Origin: Aquirhabdus sp. | GTDB taxonomy: Bacteria; Pseudomonadota; Gammaproteobacteria; Pseudomonadales; Moraxellaceae | Reading direction: 5' to 3' | Assembly (NCBI GenBank): GCA_030151145.1 | Contig: JASLEL010000153.1 | Span: 1 to 6,262 of the forward strand | Length of the DNA: 6,262 nt | Shown here: positions 1 through 4,176 of the stretch, piece after piece | Layout: the number at the start of each line of letters is the position of its first letter | Position numbering within the stretch: the first letter of the stretch is position 1 | The notes under the pieces: generated by a model | The model's input: the letters and a program-made list of their open reading frames with translations, nothing else | What the model was told of the DNA's origin: nothing | Databases searched by the model: none | Translations under genes and position numbers: made by a program

Positions 1-851
1 GCCGGTTGACCGCCTTTGAGCTTGATCAGGTCCATGGTCGCCATAGCAAGTCCGGCACCATTGACCATACAGCCGATATTGCCTTCAAGCGCCACATAGT
101 TCAGTTCCCACTCGGCTGCACGGCGCTCGCGCTCATCCACCTGTGAGGGATCATCCATGGCTTTGAGATCTGGATGACGGAACAGCGCATTGCCATCCAC
201 GACCATCTTGGCATCCAGACAATGCAGACCGCCATCAGTCTTGACGACAAAAGGATTAATCTCAAGCAACGATAAATCTTCTTCGACAAAGAGCTTGGCC
301 AGCTTCTGGAAGATATCAGCAAACTGACGCGTCTGCTTGGCATCGAGACCTAAGGCTTTAGCCAGTTCACGACCCTGATACGCCTGCGCACCGATCAACG
401 GATCGATGGTCATTTTGAGGATCTTTTCAGGGGTATGATGGGCGACATCTTCGATATTTACACCGCCTTCGGTCGAGGCCATAAAGACGACACGGCGACT
501 GCCGCGATCCACAACCGCACCGAGATAAAGCTCACGGGCGATGTCTGTCGGTTGTTCAATATAAATACTGTTGACCGGCTGGCCTTTAGCATCGGTCTGG
601 AAAGTGACGAGACGCGTACCGACTTTCTCTTTGGTAAAGGCCACAACCTCGTCGATTGACTTGACCAGCTTGACACCACCAGCCTTGCCACGACCACCGG
701 CATGAACTTGTGTCTTGACTACCCAGACCGGGCCGCCGAGTTTCTCGGCAGCTGCGCGGGCTTCATCCGCCGTCTGGACCACGATACCTGTGCTGACCGG
801 TAAACCGTACTTGGCAAAAATCTGTTTACCTTGATATTCATGTAGATTCAT
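1..851 (-). CDS. sucC: Succinyl-CoA synthetase (ADP-forming) beta subunit, 3' end cut by window edge
   Basis: SucC is the ATP-grasp subunit of the cytoplasmic SucCD enzyme, which converts succinyl-CoA, phosphate and NDP to succinate, CoA and NTP in the TCA cycle. Read on the minus strand from ATG at 849-851, 283 codons run without a stop to the left edge; the family is about 388 residues, so roughly the last 105 are missing. The N-terminus MNLHEYQGKQIFAKYGLP is the conserved family start, which fixes the start codon. Visible motifs: glycine-rich nucleotide loop VHAGGRGKAGG (49-59), ELYLGAVVDR (107-116), Mg-binding N199 in LLEINP and D213 in CLDAK, and GCMVNGAGLAM (260-270) of the substrate-binding region; these align in position with the E. 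coli enzyme. The interface with SucD and the rest of the CoA-ligase domain lie outside the window. sucD is expected next, to the left. The gene is separated from lpd by 303 bases containing a terminator, so it may have its own promoter. Identification is secure. Confidence 0.97.
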   Translation of the reverse strand, partial: MNLHEYQGKQIFAKYGLPVSTGIVVQTADEARAAAEKLGGPVWVVKTQVHAGGRGKAGGVKLVKSIDEVVAFTKEKVGTRLVTFQTDAKGQPVNSIYIEQPTDIARELYLGAVVDRGSRRVVFMASTEGGVNIEDVAHHTPEKILKMTIDPLIGAQAYQGRELAKALGLDAKQTRQFADIFQKLAKLFVEEDLSLLEINPFVVKTDGGLHCLDAKMVVDGNALFRHPDLKAMDDPSQVDERERRAAEWELNYVALEGNIGCMVNGAGLAMATMDLIKLKGGQP

Positions 852-855
852 CTTT

Positions 856-863
856 CACCTTCT
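856..863 (-). promoter_or_regulatory. Ribosome binding site of sucC
   Basis: On the minus strand the bases AGAAGGTG lie just before the sucC ATG, with the AAGG core 6 bases from the start codon. This is a good Shine-Dalgarno match and supports ATG at 849-851. Confidence 0.75.
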
Positions 864-985
864 GTGCGTGTGCAACCATGCTGACGACATCAATCAGGAT
901 GCTTAACCCTCAAGCACCCACTCTGCCCCTTCACTCACGATTTTGTTCTGATTTGTTCACACTTCTTCATCCTTGGTATCTTATC

Positions 986-1005
986 AGGTCACATCCCATT
1001 GACCT
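986..1005. promoter_or_regulatory. Inverted repeat upstream of sucC, possible operator or leader hairpin
   Basis: On the minus strand AGGTCA and TGACCT are exact 6-base complements separated by 8 bases. The repeat lies about 135 bases upstream of the sucC start. A -10-like hexamer TAAGAT (978-983) follows 2 bases after it, but has no good -35 partner. It could be a dimeric regulator site or a small RNA hairpin. I cannot assign it to a named regulator; it does not fit the CRP consensus. Confidence 0.3.
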
Positions 1006-1055
1006 TGTTTTTAGGCTTCAATCCCGTTCAATCCACGATCAAACAGAATCAATGA

Positions 1056-1083
1056 GTTAAAAAAACGGCTCCGAACCTCTCAA
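1056..1083 (-). promoter_or_regulatory. Candidate sigma70-type promoter for sucC
   Basis: Minus-strand TTGAGA (1078-1083, 5 of 6 matches to the -35 consensus) is followed after 16 bases by TTTAAC (1056-1061, 4 of 6 matches to the -10 consensus). It lies downstream of the lpd terminator and would give a leader of about 200 bases. A run of seven T residues lies in the spacer and runs into the -10. The match is modest and could be chance; a second -10-like site TAAGAT is at 978-983. Confidence 0.22.
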
Positions 1084-1120
1084 CGTCTGGCTCCCAGCCT
1101 ACGACATCTGCAGCAGTCTC

Positions 1121-1148
1121 AAAAATTAAGGCGACCATCATGGTCGCC
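1121..1148 (-). terminator. Intrinsic terminator after lpd
   Basis: Starting 6 bases after the lpd stop, the minus-strand transcript reads GGCGACCA, a 3-base loop TGA, then TGGTCGCC: a perfect 8-base stem with six G-C pairs (arms 1141-1148 and 1130-1137). It is followed directly by TTAATTTTT (1121-1129). This is a standard rho-independent terminator for leftward transcription. The other flank carries no U-tract for rightward transcription, so it is unidirectional. It should end or thin out sucAB-lpd transcription before sucC. Confidence 0.8.
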
Positions 1149-1154
1149 CTATCC

Positions 1155-2594
1155 TTAAGCACGACGTTTGCGTTGGATGGCATGAATCGCACGTCCATCC
1201 ACAGACAAGGCAGCCTCATGCACCACTTCCGACAGGGTCGGATGGGCAAACATCATGAGCTGCAGATCTTCGACACTGGAGACAAACTCCAGCGCAATCA
1301 TGCCCTGATGCACGATATCACCGGCACTTGGCCCGATCACATGCATGCCCAAGAGGCGATCAGTCTTGGCATCGGCGACGAATTTGACAAACCCTTGCGT
1401 GTCCCCTGATGCCAGCGCACGACCATTGACGGCAAAGGCAAATTGACCGGTCTTAACTTCGTGGCCTTTTGCCGCTGCGGCTTCTTCAGACAGGCCGACC
1501 CAAGCAATTTCGGGTGTGGTGTAGATCACGCCGATGATGGTGTCATAGTTCACCTGAGCAGCTTCGCCGTGGATGCGCTCAACGGCCATGACACCTTCTT
1601 CCATGGCTTTATGCGCCAGCATCGGACCACGGACCAGATCGCCAATGGCATATACACCTTCAACCGAAGTCTGGCACTGATCGTTGACGTCGATCAGACC
1701 GCGCTCGGTCAGCTTGATGCCGGTATTCTCACCCAGCAGACCTTCGCTATAAGCTTTACGACCCACACAGACGATCAGACGATCAAAGGTCTGCGTTTTA
1801 TCTTCACCCGCCTGATTGTAGCTGACGATGACCTGACCATCTTTCACTTCAGTCGCGGTGACTTTGGCACCGAGACGGATATCGAGTCCTTGTTTAGTCA
1901 GGATTTTTTGCGCTTCTTTAGCCAATGCTTTGTCGGCGGTCGGCAGGAAGGCATCCAGTGCTTCAAACACCACGACTTCCGAACCCAGACGACGCCAGAC
2001 CGAGCCCAACTCAAGACCAATCACCCCTGCACCGATCACGCCCAGCGTGGCAGGCGGTGTAGCAAACTCCAGCGCCCCGGTCGAGTCCACGATTTCCTGT
2101 TCATTGACAGACGCAACGGGAATATTAATGGGCACTGAACCAGTTGCCAGAATCACGTATTTGGCATCCAGAATCTGGTCGTCTCCGCCCTCCAGTGGGC
2201 TGAATTTGACCTGTTTACCTGCCAGCAGCTGTCCAGTACCTTTCAACCACTCGATCTTATTACCCACGAACAATGCAGCGATACCGCTGGTCAGTTGGTC
2301 AACGACTTTGTCCTTGCGGGTAAGCATCGTCGCGATATCAATCTTGACGTCACCGGTCGTAATCCCGTGTGCAGCCGACTCATGAATGATGCTCTCATAG
2401 CGGTGTGAGGAGTCCAGCAGCGCCTTGGAGGGAATACAGCCCACATTGAGGCAGGTGCCACCGAGCGACGGCTTGCCTTTATGCACGCGCTTTTCGATAC
2501 AGGCGACTTTGAAGCCAAGCTGAGCTGCACGGATGGCAGCCTCATAGCCACCCGGGCCGCCGCCGATGACGACGAGATCGTATTGCTGAGCCAT
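1155..2594 (-). CDS. lpd: Dihydrolipoyl dehydrogenase (E3 component)
   Basis: This cytoplasmic homodimeric flavoprotein reoxidises the dihydrolipoyl arm of the E2 subunit and passes electrons through FAD to NAD+. Its 479 residues match the family length. In order: FAD-binding GGGPGG (11-16), redox-active disulfide C48/C53 in GGTCLNVGCIPSKALL, ATGSVP (150-155), NAD-binding GAGVIG (188-193) with an acidic residue at the end of the second strand (E211), which favours NAD over NADP, the second FAD motif AIGDL with D319, and the C-terminal dimerisation domain with the catalytic pair H451/E456 in HPTLSE. All key residues are present. The ATG at 2592-2594 follows a good ribosome binding site. Position after sucB implies it is the E3 of 2-oxoglutarate dehydrogenase; if the genome has no other copy it would also serve pyruvate dehydrogenase and glycine cleavage (inference). 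It lies 313 bases after sucB and is followed by a terminator. Confidence 0.98.
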   Translation of the reverse strand: MAQQYDLVVIGGGPGGYEAAIRAAQLGFKVACIEKRVHKGKPSLGGTCLNVGCIPSKALLDSSHRYESIIHESAAHGITTGDVKIDIATMLTRKDKVVDQLTSGIAALFVGNKIEWLKGTGQLLAGKQVKFSPLEGGDDQILDAKYVILATGSVPINIPVASVNEQEIVDSTGALEFATPPATLGVIGAGVIGLELGSVWRRLGSEVVVFEALDAFLPTADKALAKEAQKILTKQGLDIRLGAKVTATEVKDGQVIVSYNQAGEDKTQTFDRLIVCVGRKAYSEGLLGENTGIKLTERGLIDVNDQCQTSVEGVYAIGDLVRGPMLAHKAMEEGVMAVERIHGEAAQVNYDTIIGVIYTTPEIAWVGLSEEAAAAKGHEVKTGQFAFAVNGRALASGDTQGFVKFVADAKTDRLLGMHVIGPSAGDIVHQGMIALEFVSSVEDLQLMMFAHPTLSEVVHEAALSVDGRAIHAIQRKRRA

Positions 2595-2600
2595 AATGTC

Positions 2601-2607
2601 ATCCTCT
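2601..2607 (-). promoter_or_regulatory. Ribosome binding site of lpd
   Basis: Minus-strand AGAGGAT lies with its AGGA core 7 bases before the lpd ATG. It supports the start at 2594, which also gives the conserved N-terminus MAQQYDLVVIGGGPGG. Confidence 0.75.
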
Positions 2608-2699
2608 TACTGGGTTCTGATATGTTGTGCATCCGCATAATGGCAGCGCAACACAGGTTGGCCTATGCAGCATCATGCAGGAAAGAATTCGGAAACGGT

Positions 2700-2727
2700 G
2701 AAAGGAATCGTAAAGATCTCTCCTTTC
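2700..2727 (-). repeat. Inverted repeat, spacer hairpin 5
   Basis: GAAAGGA and TCCTTTC arms of 7 bases enclose a 14-base loop. It is the weakest of the spacer hairpins (four A-T pairs) and could be chance. Confidence 0.3.
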
Positions 2728-2733
2728 CGCTTT

Positions 2734-2754
2734 GCATACGTCAGAACGGTATGC
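2734..2754 (-). repeat. Inverted repeat, spacer hairpin 4
   Basis: GCATAC and GTATGC arms of 6 bases enclose a 9-base loop. On the minus strand it lies about 125 bases before the lpd ribosome binding site. Confidence 0.3.
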
Positions 2755-2765
2755 TTCGGAGCGAT

Positions 2766-2800
2766 GGATGGCGCCTGCACAGATTGAATTAACGCCATCC
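2766..2800 (-). repeat. Inverted repeat, spacer hairpin 3
   Basis: GGATGGC and GCCATCC arms of 7 bases enclose a 21-base loop. The arms share the core GATGGC/GCCATC with hairpin 2, so the two hairpins could exchange strands. Confidence 0.4.
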
Positions 2801-2828
2801 GCCAGCACCGCATCCATTTTTCCGACTT

Positions 2829-2847
2829 CAGATGGCATCGCCATCTG
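2829..2847 (-). repeat. Inverted repeat, spacer hairpin 2
   Basis: CAGATGGC, loop GAT, GCCATCTG form a perfect 8-base stem with a 3-base loop on the minus strand. It is followed by AAGTCGG rather than a T-tract, so it is not an intrinsic terminator. It lies about 60 bases after the sucB stop. Confidence 0.6.
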
Positions 2848-2869
2848 GAAATCACGCAGAACCGCGAAA

Positions 2870-2899
2870 GCCATGACCGGCCGATTGACCAGTCATGGC
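2870..2899 (-). promoter_or_regulatory. Long RNA hairpin directly after sucB
   Basis: Beginning 8 bases after the sucB stop, the leftward transcript can form an uninterrupted 13-pair stem closed by a 4-base loop (2883-2886). The outer eight pairs are GCCATGAC with GTCATGGC; the inner five include two G-U wobbles. On the opposite strand those wobbles become C-A mismatches, so the full stem exists only in RNA made in the direction of sucB-lpd. Only three U residues follow, so I read it as a possible stabiliser or processing signal for sucB mRNA, or a weak terminator, rather than a standard terminator. Confidence 0.55.
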
Positions 2900-2907
2900 A
2901 GTATCAC

Positions 2908-4176
2908 TTACAGATCCAAGAGCAGCGAGGCTGGATCTTCGATGATGTCTTTGATGGTGACGAGGAAGTTGACGGCTTCTTTACCATCAATCATGCGATG
3001 ATCATAAGACAATGCCAGATACATCATCGGCAGGATCACCACCTGACCATCGACCGCCATCGGACGATCCTGAATCTTGTGCATACCCAGAATCGCAGTT
3101 TGTGGCGGGTTCAGGATCGGTGTGGACAGCAGCGAGCCAAACACACCACCATTGGAAATGGTAAAGGTACCACCGGTCATCTCGGTAATGCTCAAGTGAC
3201 CATCACGGGCCTTGTGACCGAAATCAACGATGCTTTTCTCGATCTCTGCCAGATTCATACGGTCAGTATCGCGCAGTACCGGTACCACCAAGCCACGCTC
3301 GGAAGACACCGCCACACCCACATCATAGTAGCCATGATAGACCACATCAGTACCGTCGATGGATGCATTGACAGATGGGAAACGCTTCAGTGCCTCAGTT
3401 GCGGCCTTGACGAAGAAAGACATGAAACCCAGACGTGTGCCATGACGCTTTTCAAAACGCTCGCCATAGGCTTTGCGCATGTCCATGATCGGCTTCATGT
3501 TGACTTCATTGAAAGTCGTCAGCATGGCGGTTTCTTGAGTCGCGGACAACAGACGCTCTGCCACACGTTGACGCAGGCGAGTCATCGGAACGCGCTTCTC
3601 AATCCGCTCACCTATCGCCAGCGATACAGCGGTCGGCTGCACCGTCACGCTGGTGGCCGGTTGCGAGACCGTGGCCTTTGGCGCGCTCAGATGGCTGCTG
3701 ACATCTTCTTTGGTGATGCGGCCACCACGACCCGAACCGGTGACTTCAGTTGAGTCCAGCTTATTTTCGATCAGGGCTTTGCGCACGGCTGGGCTCTGAT
3801 CAGAGACCTGTGCAGCGCTATCTGGCACGACAGGATTGACCGCAGGGTCGCGCGGTTTGATCTCAACCGATCCCGCCTGATAAGGCGCTGGTGCAGGAGC
3901 CTCTACTGGCGCCGGTGCCGGAGCAGCAGTACCTGCCGCGCCTTCTTGAAACACCGCCAGCACTTCACCGGACACAACAGTGTCACCCTGATTCTTCGTG
4001 ATGCTGCTCAGCACGCCATCGGCAGGTGCAACGACTTCGAGTACGACTTTATCGGTCTCGATATCGGCCAGCACTTCATCACGTTTGACCGGCTCACCTA
4101 CTTTTTTGTGCCAGGATGCCACTGTACCATCCGCGATGGATTCAGGAAAAACGGGGGCTTTGATTTCAGTGGCCAT
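2908..4176 (-). CDS. sucB: Dihydrolipoyllysine succinyltransferase (E2 of 2-oxoglutarate dehydrogenase)
   Basis: SucB forms the cytoplasmic E2 core of the complex and transfers the succinyl group from its lipoyl arm to CoA. At 422 residues it is close to the usual ~405, with a slightly longer linker. Domains: one lipoyl domain (about 1-78) with the lipoylated lysine K43 in ETDKVVLE; an Ala/Pro-rich flexible linker (about 79-127, with an APAPAP repeat at 85-98); the peripheral-subunit-binding domain (about 128-160, SPAVRKALIENKLD to GGRITKEDV) that holds E1/E3; a second linker; and the catalytic acyltransferase domain (about 190-422) with H393 and D397 in YDHRMIDGKEAV. A single lipoyl domain and PESIADGTV at the N-terminus favour succinyl- over acetyl-transferase. 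The start ATG lies inside the sucA 3' end with an 11-base overlap and a good ribosome binding site. The stop is followed by a long hairpin. Confidence 0.98.
   Translation of the reverse strand: MATEIKAPVFPESIADGTVASWHKKVGEPVKRDEVLADIETDKVVLEVVAPADGVLSSITKNQGDTVVSGEVLAVFQEGAAGTAAPAPAPVEAPAPAPYQAGSVEIKPRDPAVNPVVPDSAAQVSDQSPAVRKALIENKLDSTEVTGSGRGGRITKEDVSSHLSAPKATVSQPATSVTVQPTAVSLAIGERIEKRVPMTRLRQRVAERLLSATQETAMLTTFNEVNMKPIMDMRKAYGERFEKRHGTRLGFMSFFVKAATEALKRFPSVNASIDGTDVVYHGYYDVGVAVSSERGLVVPVLRDTDRMNLAEIEKSIVDFGHKARDGHLSITEMTGGTFTISNGGVFGSLLSTPILNPPQTAILGMHKIQDRPMAVDGQVVILPMMYLALSYDHRMIDGKEAVNFLVTIKDIIEDPASLLLDL

Larger units (their letters stand above)
852..1154. other. Non-coding spacer between lpd and sucC
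   Basis: This 303-base gap holds no convincing gene. A 60-codon open frame on the plus strand (878-1060) has no family resemblance and a low-complexity look. Reading in the direction of transcription, the gap contains a strong intrinsic terminator just after lpd, then a short hairpin followed by seven T residues (1059-1076), then an A+T-richer leader with a 20-base inverted repeat (986-1005) and the sucC ribosome binding site. Two copies of the 7-mer TTTGTTC (plus-strand reading, 942-948 and 952-958) are spaced 10 bases apart. The arrangement suggests a sucC promoter and leader region, but no promoter is unambiguous. Confidence 0.7.
2595..2907. other. Structured non-coding spacer between sucB and lpd
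   Basis: This 313-base gap between two genes of one enzyme complex carries no recognisable gene. It is dense in inverted repeats that would fold in the leftward transcript: arms at 2870-2882/2887-2899, 2829-2836/2840-2847, 2766-2772/2794-2800, 2734-2739/2749-2754 and 2700-2706/2721-2727. None is followed by a convincing U-tract, so they are not obvious terminators. I found no strong sigma70 promoter for lpd here. A 91-codon open frame on the minus strand (2599-2874) ends 4 bases before lpd, but it lacks a ribosome binding site and starts inside the first hairpin. The spacer may set mRNA stability or processing between E2 and E3. Confidence 0.6.

Noticed and set aside
986..1020. CRP-type site near TGTGA upstream of sucC
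   Set aside because: TGTGA occurs on the minus strand nearby, but no TCACA partner sits 6 bases away.
878..1060. 60-codon open frame on the plus strand in the lpd-sucC gap
   Set aside because: No recognisable domain, and it lies across the sucC leader elements; length is within chance for a non-coding gap.
1443..2138. 231-codon open frame on the plus strand opposite lpd
   Set aside because: In register with the lpd codons, no recognisable protein, no ribosome binding site noted; an antisense shadow.
2998..3753. 251-codon open frame on the plus strand opposite sucB
   Set aside because: Same codon-register effect as above; sucB on the other strand has full domain structure and catalytic residues. 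The 125-codon frame at 3946-4323 spans sucB and the end of sucA and is likewise in register with the sucB codons.
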